Below, piece after piece: positions 44,859 through 54,067 of a stretch of DNA of 64,000 nucleotides. Each line of letters opens with the position of its first letter. Position 1 is the first letter of the stretch. The stretch is from NCBI GenBank assembly GCA_900541855.1, contig UQLD01000007.1, positions 1 to 64,000 of the forward strand, in the 5' to 3' direction. The translations under genes and the position numbers were made by a program. The notes under the pieces were generated by a model that saw nothing but the letters and a program-made list of their open reading frames with translations, made no database searches and was not told the origin of the DNA. This DNA is from an uncultured Collinsella sp. (GTDB lineage: Bacteria > Actinomycetota > Coriobacteriia > Coriobacteriales > Coriobacteriaceae).

Positions 44859-45938
44859 ATGCTCAGGATCGGTCTTCTTACCAGTGGCGGCGACTGTCAG
44901 GCGCTCAACGCCACCATGCGCGGCATCGTCAAAACGCTTATGACCAATAGCGAAGAACCTATCGAGATCTATGGTTTTGAGGACGGCTACCAGGGCCTTA
45001 TCTACAGCAGATTCCGCGTCATGACGCCCGCCGATTTTAGCGGCATCCTCACCCGCGGCGGCACCATCCTGGGCACGAGTCGCACGCCGTTCAAGCGTCT
45101 GGATACCCCCGAGGCCGATGGTGTCGAGAAGGTGCCGGCGATGGTTCACACCTATCATAAGCTGCAGCTCGATTGCCTGTTTATGCTGGGCGGCAACGGC
45201 TCCACCAAGACCGCCAACCGCCTACGCGAAGAGGGCCTCAACGTTATCGCCCTGCCCAAGACCATCGATAACGACACCTGGGGCACCGAGCTGACGTTTG
45301 GCTTTACGAGCGCCATCGACGTCGCCACCAAGTGCATCGACGACATCCACACCACCGCTTCGAGCCACGGCCGCGTGTTCGTTATCGAGATCATGGGCCA
45401 CAAGGTTGGCTGGATTCCGCTGTACGCCGGCGTCGCGGGCGGCGCGGATGTCATCTTGATTCCCGAGATCCCCTACGACATGGATAACGTCATCAAGACC
45501 ATCGAGCATCGCATGGAAACCGGCAGCCGCTTTACCATCGTGGCCGTCGCCGAGGGTGCTATCTCCAAGGAGGACGCGGCGCTGTCCAAGAAGGAGTACA
45601 AGAAGAAGCTCGCCGAGCGCACGAGCCCGTCGATCGTCTACGACATCGCCAAGGAGATCGAGGCCAAGACCGGTCGCGAGACCCGCGTCGCCATCCCCGG
45701 CCACACGCAGCGCGGCGGTCAGCCCGACGCCCAGGACCGCATCTTTGCGACCCAGTGCGGCGTCGAGGCCGCGCTGGGCTGCCTACGCGGCGAGTTTGGC
45801 TACATGATTGCCCTGCGTGACGGCAAGATGTGCCACATGCCGCTCGAGGAGGTCGCTGGCAAGCTCAAGTACGTCGACCCCCAGAGCGATCTGGTGCGCG
45901 AGGCCAAGGCGTTGGGCATCAGCTTCGGCGACGAATAG
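44859..45938 (+). CDS. pfkA: 6-phosphofructokinase
   Basis: 359 aa. Glycolytic kinase making fructose 1,6-bisphosphate. GLLTSGGDCQALNATMRG is the N-terminal phosphate loop, LGGNGSTKTANRL the nucleotide loop, and PKTIDNDTWGTELTFGF the catalytic TIDND block. Gly in GGNGS points to ATP, while Lys before TIDND is the residue common in PPi-dependent and group III enzymes, so the phosphate donor is uncertain. GGAAGG lies upstream. The stop codon lies inside the outermost arm of a long foldback element. Confidence 0.93.
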   Translation: MLRIGLLTSGGDCQALNATMRGIVKTLMTNSEEPIEIYGFEDGYQGLIYSRFRVMTPADFSGILTRGGTILGTSRTPFKRLDTPEADGVEKVPAMVHTYHKLQLDCLFMLGGNGSTKTANRLREEGLNVIALPKTIDNDTWGTELTFGFTSAIDVATKCIDDIHTTASSHGRVFVIEIMGHKVGWIPLYAGVAGGADVILIPEIPYDMDNVIKTIEHRMETGSRFTIVAVAEGAISKEDAALSKKEYKKKLAERTSPSIVYDIAKEIEAKTGRETRVAIPGHTQRGGQPDAQDRIFATQCGVEAALGCLRGEFGYMIALRDGKMCHMPLEEVAGKLKYVDPQSDLVREAKALGISFGDE

Positions 45939-46114
45939 CCTCGGCTGGAACTGTTCTCATCGGAGGCCCCGGGGCTTACCTCCCAAATCGTCCTCGGACA
46001 TGTCAGGACCCCGCCGTGCGCTTCGCGCGGCGGGGTCCTTCCGTCCTGCGGAAAGATTTGGGAGGTAAGCCCTGGGGCCTCCTGCGGTAACCGGGGAGGC
46101 CGAGGCTATTCGTC
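45930..46114. repeat. Nested foldback element 1
   Basis: Outer perfect 16-bp arms (45930-45945 and 46099-46114) include the pfk stop codon. Middle arms of 28 bp (45962-45989 and 46055-46082) match 27 of 28. Inner 12-bp arms (46005-46016 and 46028-46039) cap it. Read on the minus strand, the left internal loop is TTTCCGCAGG... and the right one ...GTCCGAGGAC. The same motifs recur in elements 2 and 3. With the rest of the 538-nt gap (45939-46476) it leaves no room for a gene. Confidence 0.85.
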
Positions 46115-46158
46115 TTCTTGCTGCAAGTGCCTGGGGTAGGATGCGGCGTGCATTTTTG

Positions 46159-46338
46159 GGAGTATTCAGCAGCCGAGGGTGCCTGCATACTGGATTTTGG
46201 GCGAGAGACAGGCGCCGCGGGCCGCATTCTGCAAAAAAAATGAGCGGTCCTCGAGGCGCCGGAGCTCAAAGTCAGGCTTTCAATGCGCTTTTGTGCGCCC
46301 GCTCCCGCACCCGCGGGCTCCGGGATGCTGAATACTCC
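46159..46338. repeat. Long-range inverted repeat with internal hairpins
   Basis: GGAGTATTCAGCA (46159-46171) is exactly complementary to 46326-46338. The 154 nt between hold several small GC-rich stems (GCCTG/CAGGC, GGCGCC twice) and a run of eight A. No convincing protein is coded here. It may be another structured element adjoining element 1. Confidence 0.55.
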
Positions 46339-46381
46339 GGAATTTGCACGTCGCCCCCTGGGGTACCCGCGGGCAAAAAGC

Positions 46382-46418
46382 AACCGCCCCGCCGAAATAT
46401 GCAATCGGCGGGGCGGTT
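46382..46418 (-). terminator. Terminator behind the FtsX-type permease gene
   Basis: AACCGCCCCGCCGA pairs with TCGGCGGGGCGGTT around 9 nt; on the minus strand GC then TTTTT follows. It lies 59 nt past the permease stop. Confidence 0.85.
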
Positions 46419-46476
46419 TATGCAAAAATGCGGTTGTGGTACATTACAGCTCGCTACAGCTTGAATCCCAGGCAGG

Positions 46477-49242
46477 TTACTCGGCGCTTTTGAGGGCGCC
46501 GACCATGTCGATCTTGTTGAGGGTATGATTGGTAGCGAGGTTAACGATAAACGTAAAGCCGAAGGAAAGCACCACGGCAAGCACGTAGCTCAGCGGCTCG
46601 ACTTCGACGTCAAAGTACAGCGACGGCATCTGCAAAATGTACGTAAAACTCTCGGCCAGTGCACCGCCCAGCGGAACACCCAGCGCGGCACCAATCGCCG
46701 TGAGGATCAACGTCTCCTTGTTGACGTAGTGGTGCACCTCGCCGCGACGGAAGCCCAGCACCTTAATGGTTGCCAGTTCGCGCTCGCGCTCCGAAATGTT
46801 GGTGTTGGACAGCGTAAACACCACCACAAACGACAGGCACGCCGCCATAAAGGTCACGAGCACCACCACGGAATTGATAATCGCAAAGTTCGCCTCGTAG
46901 TTCTGCCAATGTTCGGCCGTGCTCGAGATGGTGAGCCAACCGTCGCTCTTAAGCTTCTTGCTAAACGCAATCTGGTCGGCCGACGAACCCTTAAGCAGCA
47001 CAAAGACGCCGTTGAGTCGAGCACTGCGACCAAAAACTTGCTCATAGGTACTCTGCGTCATGTAAAGCGTGTTGCCCAGATAGTTGAGCGAAATGTCGCT
47101 AACCTTGACCTTGGCGACGTTGAGCGACGAATCCTGGACGTGAGCCGTATCGCCCGGCTGAATCCCCAACACCAGCTGTGAACTTTTGCTCAGATACACG
47201 TCTCCGTCACGCAAAGGCAGAGGTTCTTTGGACTCATCCTCCAGGCGCACGTAATCGCCCAAGTCACCCGCGCGGTCATCGGGAATCACGATGAGCTGCA
47301 CGGTCTCGCTCTTGCCGCCAAACGTAAAGGTGACGTTGTCGGTCATAATCGGCAGGGTCGAGGTCACCGTCACGTTGGAATCATTGGCCGCGCTTCGCTC
47401 GTCGAGCGCCGCGCACGTCTGCGAAAAATCGTCGGGATTGGCAACCGCCAGCAGGTCATAGCGCGTGATATGCCCGTACTGCTTGGGCGAAAGCGCCACC
47501 GACGTATCACGAATGCCCATTCCGCAGATCACGAGCGCCGTGCAACCGGCGATACCGAAGATGGTCATAAAGGCGCGCTTTTTGTAGCGGAACAGGTTAC
47601 GCGCCGCCACCTTGTTTAAGAAGCCCATGCGGCGCCAGATAAAGCCGATGCGCTCAAGCAAGATGCGCGAGCCGGCACGCGGGGCCTTGGGACGCATAAG
47701 CGAGGCTGGGGTCTCGGACATCTCGTGGCGGCAGGCGATAATCGTAGCGCCCACCACGCCCACGGCAAACAGCGCCACCGACACGAGCGACGACACGATG
47801 TCGTACGAAAGCAGCATCTGGGGCAGCGAGTACATGTCGTCGAACACCGTAAACAGGAACAGCGGCAGGCCCACAAATCCGATGATGTTGCCGAGCACGC
47901 CGCCGATCAGACACGCCCACAGCGAGTAGTCCACGTATTTGGACAGAATACGCCCACGTGAATAGCCGAGCGCCTTGTACAGGCCAATAAGAGTGCGCTC
48001 CTCCTCGACCATGCGCGTAGCGGTGGTAAGGCTGATGAGCACGGCGACGATAAAGAAGATAAACGGGAACACCGTGGCGATGGCCTCAATTGACGAGCTA
48101 TCGCTTTCCACGCTCGAGTAGCTTGCGATGTTGCCGCGATCCTGGATGTACCAGGTGCATTCGCCCAAGTCAGAGAGCTCGGCGCGGGCATCGGCGAACT
48201 GCTGGTCGGCAGCGGCGCGACGCTGGTCCAAATCGGCCTGCGCCTGGGCGCGCTCTTCGCTGCCTTCGGCCATGCGATCGATGTTTCTCTGCTCAACCCC
48301 AAAGAGCATCTCCGCCTGGCGCTCGGCCGCGTCAAGGCTCGCCGGCGTGTCGACCGTCAGCTCCTGAGCGCGCGCCTTCTCACGCTCCTCGCGGATCTTC
48401 TCGATATTGCCTTTAACCTCGTTGATCTTTGTCGTGTAGGCATCTGAATAGGAGTTAAGACTCTTGGCTCCCTCGACGATCACGTGGACCGCAGAGTAGG
48501 AAGAAGATGTCGCGGCGTCCTCGCTCACATAGAACTTATAGTCCGCCGCCGAAGCAGCGCGAAAGGCGTTGACGGTCGAGTCGGAGCTCACGTCGGTAGG
48601 ATCGAGGACCTCGGCCGTAATGGTGTAATCGCCCGCGGCAAACTGATCCTTGGCACTTTGGTTGGACGAGCTCGCGTCATTGGCGGCAAAACTCACTGTA
48701 TCGCCGAGCTTTTTGCCCGAAGCCTTCAGGAACTTCGAAGTCACCGCGACTTCATCGGCGCTCTCGGGCAAATCGCCGCTCACCAACACCGGTTGATCGA
48801 TGTTCTCCTTGGAGAGACTCTGCACGACCACGCGTTCGCGCGTTGTGCCCACGGCGGTGTAGGCGGTCTCGGTGTAGATGCCCTCGGCCGTCTCGACGCC
48901 GTCGACCTCTTGGATAGCCGCAAGATCGTCGCGCGTAAGGCCATAGGTCGACTGCACGTTGATGTCATAGACATTCTGCTGATCAAAATAGGCGTCGACC
49001 GAATCGCACAGGTCCTCGCAGCCCGCCTTGAGGCCGCACATCACGCTCACGCCGAGCGCGGTGATCACGACGATAGACAAGAAACGTTTGAGGCTGCCGC
49101 GAATCGTGCGGTAGATGCCACGGCGAAAAACCGTCGGCACCATATCGTTTGAGCTTTGGGCAGTACGGTAGGTCGCGAACTCCCGATCGCGACCCGTGTG
49201 CTCCGTATCGTGGTTTTGGCTGTTTTGGCGATCCTGGTCCAT
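46477..49242 (-). CDS. FtsX-like ABC transporter permease
   Basis: About 921 aa. One N-terminal membrane helix (about residues 45-65, FLSIVVITALGVSVMCGL), a long extracytoplasmic region with a Glu/Arg/Ala-rich coiled coil (about 265-355), then helices near 385-410 and two further FtsX domains, with a second extracytoplasmic domain (about 585-760). This is the layout of large actinobacterial and Firmicute FtsX permeases that partner a LolD/MacB-like ATPase. ATG at 49242 is preferred; a GTG at 49254 would overlap the ATPase stop. Likely exports a peptide or lipid or acts in envelope stress; cargo is unknown. Confidence 0.88.
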   Translation of the reverse strand: MDQDRQNSQNHDTEHTGRDREFATYRTAQSSNDMVPTVFRRGIYRTIRGSLKRFLSIVVITALGVSVMCGLKAGCEDLCDSVDAYFDQQNVYDINVQSTYGLTRDDLAAIQEVDGVETAEGIYTETAYTAVGTTRERVVVQSLSKENIDQPVLVSGDLPESADEVAVTSKFLKASGKKLGDTVSFAANDASSSNQSAKDQFAAGDYTITAEVLDPTDVSSDSTVNAFRAASAADYKFYVSEDAATSSSYSAVHVIVEGAKSLNSYSDAYTTKINEVKGNIEKIREEREKARAQELTVDTPASLDAAERQAEMLFGVEQRNIDRMAEGSEERAQAQADLDQRRAAADQQFADARAELSDLGECTWYIQDRGNIASYSSVESDSSSIEAIATVFPFIFFIVAVLISLTTATRMVEEERTLIGLYKALGYSRGRILSKYVDYSLWACLIGGVLGNIIGFVGLPLFLFTVFDDMYSLPQMLLSYDIVSSLVSVALFAVGVVGATIIACRHEMSETPASLMRPKAPRAGSRILLERIGFIWRRMGFLNKVAARNLFRYKKRAFMTIFGIAGCTALVICGMGIRDTSVALSPKQYGHITRYDLLAVANPDDFSQTCAALDERSAANDSNVTVTSTLPIMTDNVTFTFGGKSETVQLIVIPDDRAGDLGDYVRLEDESKEPLPLRDGDVYLSKSSQLVLGIQPGDTAHVQDSSLNVAKVKVSDISLNYLGNTLYMTQSTYEQVFGRSARLNGVFVLLKGSSADQIAFSKKLKSDGWLTISSTAEHWQNYEANFAIINSVVVLVTFMAACLSFVVVFTLSNTNISERERELATIKVLGFRRGEVHHYVNKETLILTAIGAALGVPLGGALAESFTYILQMPSLYFDVEVEPLSYVLAVVLSFGFTFIVNLATNHTLNKIDMVGALKSAE

Positions 49243-49247
49243 GGGCG

Positions 49248-49949
49248 CTACCACTCGATCGTCTCGATAGGCACGGGATTTTGCTGGACCGTCTCGCTCT
49301 CCACGCGGCCGCTCTTAAAGCGGATCAGGCGATCGGCCATGGGCGCCAGTGCGGAGTTGTGGGTGATGATAATGACCGTAATGCCCTGCTTGCGGCAAGT
49401 GTCCTGCAGCAACTGCAAGATCTGCTTGCCGGTTTTGTAGTCGAGCGCACCCGTAGGCTCGTCGCACAAAAGCAGCTTGGGGTTCTTAGCCAGTGCGCGG
49501 GCGATGGACACGCGCTGCTGCTCGCCACCCGAAAGCTGTGCCGGAAAGTTGGCAAGGCGCTCGCCCAGGCCAACCTGGCAAAGCGTTTGCTCGGCATCGA
49601 GCGAGTCGGGGCAAATTTGCGCCGCGAGCTCGACGTTTTCGAGGGCCGTCAGGTTGGGGACCAGATTGTAGAACTGGAAGACAAAGCCGACATCGGCGCG
49701 GCGGTATTCCACGAGCTGTGCCTCGTTGGCGGAGCTCACGTCGCGCCCGTCCACCGTCACGGTACCGGAGGTCGCCGTATCCATGCCGCCCAGAATGTTG
49801 AGCGCCGTGGTCTTGCCGGCGCCCGAAGCGCCCAGAATGATGGCGAGCTCACCGCGCTCGACCGTAAAGCTCGCGCCGTCGAGCGCATGAATGCGGGCGT
49901 CGCCCTCGCCGTATGCTTTGATGACGTCTTTGAATTCGATATAGGCCAT
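49248..49949 (-). CDS. ABC transporter ATP-binding protein (LolD/MacB type)
   Basis: 233 aa. Walker A GASGAGKTTALN, Q-loop FVFQFYNL, signature LSGGEQQRVSIARALA, Walker B LLLCDEPTGALD and switch ITHNS are complete. The FDEPTGALD-type Walker B and short size fit the MacB/LolD group that works with FtsX permeases. It lies directly before and probably is co-translated with the permease gene. Confidence 0.95.
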   Translation of the reverse strand: MAYIEFKDVIKAYGEGDARIHALDGASFTVERGELAIILGASGAGKTTALNILGGMDTATSGTVTVDGRDVSSANEAQLVEYRRADVGFVFQFYNLVPNLTALENVELAAQICPDSLDAEQTLCQVGLGERLANFPAQLSGGEQQRVSIARALAKNPKLLLCDEPTGALDYKTGKQILQLLQDTCRKQGITVIIITHNSALAPMADRLIRFKSGRVESETVQQNPVPIETIEW

Positions 49950-50002
49950 CGATTAATTCCCATCTGGTCGGATAACTCTTTAGTATTACCCATTTCCCAC
50001 CG

Positions 50003-50036
50003 ACCAAAAAGGGACAGGTTTATTTTGGCAGGTTTT
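50003..50036. repeat. CCTGTCCC-centre palindromic repeat, copy F (reverse orientation)
   Basis: ACCAAAAAGGGACAGG, then TTTATTTTGGCAGGTTTT, the reverse of copies D and E. It lies in the divergent region between the ABC ATPase and the GyrI-like gene. A partial ATCTCAATCTGT motif follows at 50126. Confidence 0.75.
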
Positions 50037-50148
50037 ATATGGGGAAACGGCAGCTATAGATGAGACGCCGAGGAGGCAGGGAAATCATCGACGGGGTCAG
50101 GCCGACCGCCAAACACAACGCACGCATCTCAATCTGTCAGCCAAATCA

Positions 50149-50166
50149 TTCGAACAGCTGTTCGTT
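50149..50166 (+). promoter_or_regulatory. Probable LexA (SOS) box before the GyrI-like gene
   Basis: TTCGAACAGCTGTTCGTT contains the 14-bp palindrome CGAACAGCTGTTCG, fitting the CGAAC-N4-GTTCG pattern of Gram-positive and actinobacterial LexA sites. TATGAT boxes at 50169-50174 and 50174-50179 follow, so the palindrome overlaps the probable -35 region. It ends about 55 nt before the start codon. Confidence 0.6.
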
Positions 50167-50220
50167 TCTATGATATGATTCCGCTATCTAAGCAGGCCAA
50201 TACGCAGAAAGGCGGCCAAC

Positions 50221-50859
50221 ATGGCGTTCGACTTTAAAAAGGAATGCAAGGAGCTCTACAAACCTGCAAGCAAGCCGAGTATCGTAACTGTCCCGCCTAT
50301 GAGCTACGTTGCCGTTCGCGGAAAGGGCGACCCAAATACCGAAGGCGGCGAATATCAAAACGCCCTGCCGCTGCTTTACGGCATCGCCTATACCGTCAAG
50401 ATGTCGAAGAAAGACTCAAGGAGTATCGAGGGCTATTTCGACTTTGTGGTACCGCCGCTCGAGGGATTCTGGTGGCAAGACTCCCCGAACGGCGACATCG
50501 ATTATGTACGCAAGGACGATTTCAACTTTATCTCGTGCATCCGCCTGCCCGATTTCGTCACCCAAGATGACTTTGACTGGGCAGTCGCGGAAGCCACGAC
50601 CAAAAAGAAACTGGACTTTTCTGCCGTCGAGCTGCTTAAAGTTGACGAAGGTCTCTGCGTTCAATGCATGCACACCGGGCCCTACGACAACGAACCGGCG
50701 ACCGTAAACGCTATGCATGAATTAATGACCGAGCAGGGCTATGTCCCCGACTTCTCAGACTCCCGTTTACATCACGAAATCTATCTCTCCGATCCACGCA
50801 AATGTGCACCGGAGAAACTTAAGACTGTGGTTCGTCATCCTATCAAGCGCGCTGAATAG
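50221..50859 (+). CDS. GyrI-like small-molecule-binding domain protein
   Basis: 212 aa. PPMSYVAVRGKGDPNTEGGEYQNAL and FDFVVPPLEGFWW are typical of the stand-alone GyrI-like/SOUL-type domains, and LCVQCMHTGPYDNEPATVNAMHEL near residues 145-165 matches the second repeat. E. coli GyrI (SbmC) shields gyrase from toxins and is SOS-induced; other members bind or hydrolyse small ligands. The LexA-like box upstream supports a stress role. AAAGG precedes the ATG. The 196 nt between this gene and cas9 hold nothing certain besides a TATAAA near 50946. Confidence 0.82.
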   Translation: MAFDFKKECKELYKPASKPSIVTVPPMSYVAVRGKGDPNTEGGEYQNALPLLYGIAYTVKMSKKDSRSIEGYFDFVVPPLEGFWWQDSPNGDIDYVRKDDFNFISCIRLPDFVTQDDFDWAVAEATTKKKLDFSAVELLKVDEGLCVQCMHTGPYDNEPATVNAMHELMTEQGYVPDFSDSRLHHEIYLSDPRKCAPEKLKTVVRHPIKRAE

Positions 50860-51055
50860 CGTTGGGCGCCGTTCCGCCATTCAATCTCAGGGCGAGATTC
50901 AATTTCAACAAACGGCATCATCCGGCAACCGATATGTAAGGCTGTATAAATCGTTTCCGTTTGCCTAACAAAATGACCGCTCGGCTAACAAGCTCGACCC
51001 ATGTCCTCACGCGATGGTACTGTTCTCTCGAGTTCTTATTAGAGAGGGGTGCTCC

Positions 51056-54000
51056 ATGGAGATCACCATCAATCGCGAAATTGGGAAGCTCGGACTTCCC
51101 AGGCATCTTGTGCTTGGCATGGATCCAGGAATTGCAAGCTGCGGATTCGCACTTATCGACACAGCCAATCATGAAATCCTGGATTTGGGCGTCAGATTAT
51201 TTGACTCTCCAACTCATCCTAAAACGGGCCAAAGTCTTGCGGTTATTCGCAGGGGCTTCCGCTCTACCCGTCGAAACATTGACCGTACCCAGGCGCGCTT
51301 GAAGCACTGTCTCCAAATCCTCAAGGCTTATGGCCTCATCCCCCAAGACGCCACCAAAGAGTACTTCCACACCACAAAAGGCGACAAGCAGCCGCTCAAG
51401 CTTCGCGTTGATGGCCTTGACCGCCTGCTCAATGATCGCGAGTGGGCGCTAGTCCTATACTCCCTCTGCAAGCGCCGTGGATACACCCCCCACGGAGAAG
51501 GCAATCAGGATAAATCAAGCGAAGGCGGCAAGGTTCTATCCGCCCTTGCGGCCAACAAGGAAGCAATTGCGGAGACCTCGTGCCGCACCGTTGGCGAATG
51601 GCTCGCTCAGCAGCCTCAAAGTCGCAATCGTGGCGGCAATTACGACAAGTGTGTAACGCACGCCCAGCTTATCGAAGAAACTCATATCCTATTTGATGCT
51701 CAACGCTCCTTTGGCTCCAAATACGCTTCGCCGGAATTTGAGGCCGCATATATCGAGGTTTGCGATTGGGAGCGTTCGCGCAAAGACTTCGACCGCCGCA
51801 CGTACGACCTCGTTGGCCACTGCTCATACTTCCCAACAGAAAAACGAGCCGCACGCTGCACGCTTACGAGCGAACTTGTTTCAGCCTATGGAGCACTCGG
51901 CAACATCACCATCATCCACGAAAACGGGACCTCTCGCGCCCTGAGCGCTACGGAGCGCGATGAGTGCATTGCGATCCTGTTCTCGTGCGAGCCAATTCGA
52001 GGCAACAAAGATTGTGCTGTTAAATTCGGCGCCCTCCGAAAAGCGCTCGACCTTAGTTCCGGCGATTACTTTAAGGGAGTTCCAGCTGCCGACGAAAAAA
52101 CGCGCGAGGTGTACAAGCCCAAGGGATGGCGCGTGCTCCGCAATACCCTCAATACGGCCAACCCCATTCTCCTGCAGCGTTTGCGCGATGACCGCAATCT
52201 CGCCGATGCCGTTATGGAGGCGGTGGCATACTCTTCAGCTCTCCCCGTACTCCAAGAGCAGCTTCAGGGGCTGCCGCTTTCGGAAGCGGAGATTGAGGCG
52301 CTCTGTAGGCTTCCCTATTCATCCAAAGCTCTTAACGGCTATGGCAACCGTTCCAAAAAAGCACTCGACCTGCTGCTCGATTGCCTCGAGGAGCCCGAGG
52401 TCCTCAACCTTACGCAGGCCGAAAATGACTGCGGCCTGCTGGGACTTCGCATCGCTGGCGCCCAGCTCGAGCGCTCCGATCGCCTGATGCCCTATGAGAC
52501 CTGGATCGAACGTACCGGTCGGACAAATAACAATCCCGTCGTCATTCGCGCCATGTCGCAAATGCGAAAAGTGGTCAACGCCATCTGCCGCAAGTGGGGC
52601 GTGCCAAACGAAATCCACGTTGAGCTTGATCGAGAGCTCAGGTTGCCTCAGCGCGCAAAAGACGAGATTGCCAAGGCCAATAAGAAGAACGAGAAAAATC
52701 GCGAGCGCATTGCCGGGCAAATCGCTGAGCTGCGTGGCTGCACGGCAGATGAGGTCACGGGCAAACAGATAGAGAAGTACCGCCTGTGGGAAGAGCAGGA
52801 ATGCTTCGACCTTTACACGGGCGCTAAAATCGAAGTCGATCGCCTAATTAGCGACGACACCTACACGCAGATTGACCACATCCTGCCGTTCTCTCGTACG
52901 GGAGAAAACTCGCGCAACAACAAAGTCCTGGTCCTCGCCAAAAGCAATCAGGATAAACGCGAACAGACACCTTACGAATGGATGTCCCACGACGGTGCGC
53001 CTTCATGGGATGCTTTTGAGCGTCGCGTTCAGGAAAACCAGAAACTCAGCCGTCGCAAAAAGAACTTCCTGCTGGAAAAAGACCTTGATTCCAAGGAAGG
53101 CGAATTCTTAGCACGCAGCTTCACCGACACCGCCTATATGTCGCGAGAAGTATGCGCTTACCTCGCCGACTGCCTACTGTTCCCCGATGATGGCGCAAAA
53201 GCACATGTTGTTCCTACCACTGGCAGAGCGACCGCATGGCTGCGTCGCAGGTGGGGGCTTAACTTTGGTTCGAATGGCGAAAAAGACCGCTCGGACGATC
53301 GTCACCATGCCACCGATGCTTGTGTGATTGCAGCATGTAGTCGAAGCCTCGTGATTAAAACCGCTCGAATCAACCAAGAGACACACTGGAGCATAACCAG
53401 AGGCATGAACGAGACCCAACGCCGCGATGCCATCATGAAGGCTCTCGAAAGTGTTATGCCCTGGGAAACCTTTGCGAACGAAGTACGCGCGGCGCACGAT
53501 TTCGTCGTACCCACCCGCTTTGTTCCGCGTAAGGGAAAGGGAGAGCTATTTGAGCAGACGGTCTATCGCTATGCCGGCGTCAACGCACAGGGTAAAGACA
53601 TTGCTCGCAAGGCGAGCTCCGATAAGGACATCGTCATGGGCAACGCCGTTGTGTCGGCAGACGAGAAGTCGGTCATCAAGGTGAGCGAAATGCTGTGTCT
53701 GAGGCTCTGGCATGACCCGGAGGCCAAGAAGGGGCAGGGCGCTTGGTACGCAGACCCCGTCTATAAGGCGGATATTCCTGCACTTAAAGATGGGACGTAT
53801 GTGCCTAGAATTGCTAAGGCGCATACTGGCCGAAAAGCCTGGAAGCCCGTGCCCGAAAGCGCTATGAAGAAACCGCCGCTGGAGATATATCTGGGCGATC
53901 TAGTACAGATAGGCGATTTTGTTGGGCGGTTTAGCGGATTTGACATCAACGGTGCAAATTGGTCTTTTTCTGACAGACTTACCAAGAAAAAACTGCGTTC

Positions 54001-54067
54001 ACCAACCGTAAACAAGCTTGGCAACGATCCATTGCCGCTCATTATCCGTGAGTCACCTGTTCGTTAA
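51056..54067 (+). CDS. cas9: CRISPR-associated endonuclease Cas9, type II-C
   Basis: 1003 aa from ATG 51056 (GAGGGG upstream), in the compact II-C size range. RuvC-I: LVLGMDPGIASCGFALID (D23). An Arg-rich bridge helix follows (IRRGFRSTRRNIDRTQARLK, about 68-90). RuvC-II: NEIHVELDREL (E523). HNH: QIDHILPFSRTGENSRNNKV (H608). RuvC-III: DDRHHATDACV (H750, H751, D754). The C-terminal about 200 residues form the PAM-interacting region. All catalytic residues are present, so the nuclease should be active. It cuts DNA matched by crRNA paired with tracrRNA. No csn2 or cas4 is present, in line with II-C. Codon use is less GC-rich than in the housekeeping neighbours, suggesting horizontal acquisition. 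Confidence 0.96.
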   Translation: MEITINREIGKLGLPRHLVLGMDPGIASCGFALIDTANHEILDLGVRLFDSPTHPKTGQSLAVIRRGFRSTRRNIDRTQARLKHCLQILKAYGLIPQDATKEYFHTTKGDKQPLKLRVDGLDRLLNDREWALVLYSLCKRRGYTPHGEGNQDKSSEGGKVLSALAANKEAIAETSCRTVGEWLAQQPQSRNRGGNYDKCVTHAQLIEETHILFDAQRSFGSKYASPEFEAAYIEVCDWERSRKDFDRRTYDLVGHCSYFPTEKRAARCTLTSELVSAYGALGNITIIHENGTSRALSATERDECIAILFSCEPIRGNKDCAVKFGALRKALDLSSGDYFKGVPAADEKTREVYKPKGWRVLRNTLNTANPILLQRLRDDRNLADAVMEAVAYSSALPVLQEQLQGLPLSEAEIEALCRLPYSSKALNGYGNRSKKALDLLLDCLEEPEVLNLTQAENDCGLLGLRIAGAQLERSDRLMPYETWIERTGRTNNNPVVIRAMSQMRKVVNAICRKWGVPNEIHVELDRELRLPQRAKDEIAKANKKNEKNRERIAGQIAELRGCTADEVTGKQIEKYRLWEEQECFDLYTGAKIEVDRLISDDTYTQIDHILPFSRTGENSRNNKVLVLAKSNQDKREQTPYEWMSHDGAPSWDAFERRVQENQKLSRRKKNFLLEKDLDSKEGEFLARSFTDTAYMSREVCAYLADCLLFPDDGAKAHVVPTTGRATAWLRRRWGLNFGSNGEKDRSDDRHHATDACVIAACSRSLVIKTARINQETHWSITRGMNETQRRDAIMKALESVMPWETFANEVRAAHDFVVPTRFVPRKGKGELFEQTVYRYAGVNAQGKDIARKASSDKDIVMGNAVVSADEKSVIKVSEMLCLRLWHDPEAKKGQGAWYADPVYKADIPALKDGTYVPRIAKAHTGRKAWKPVPESAMKKPPLEIYLGDLVQIGDFVGRFSGFDINGANWSFSDRLTKKKLRSPTVNKLGNDPLPLIIRESPVR

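Noticed and set aside
45930..46114. Foldback element 1 as an insertion sequence with target-site duplication
   Set aside because: The outer 16-bp sequences are inverted, not direct, and no transposase frame lies between.
46141..46464. Open frames in the gap after pfk
   Set aside because: Lack of RBS and family likeness, and the stretch is full of inverted repeats.
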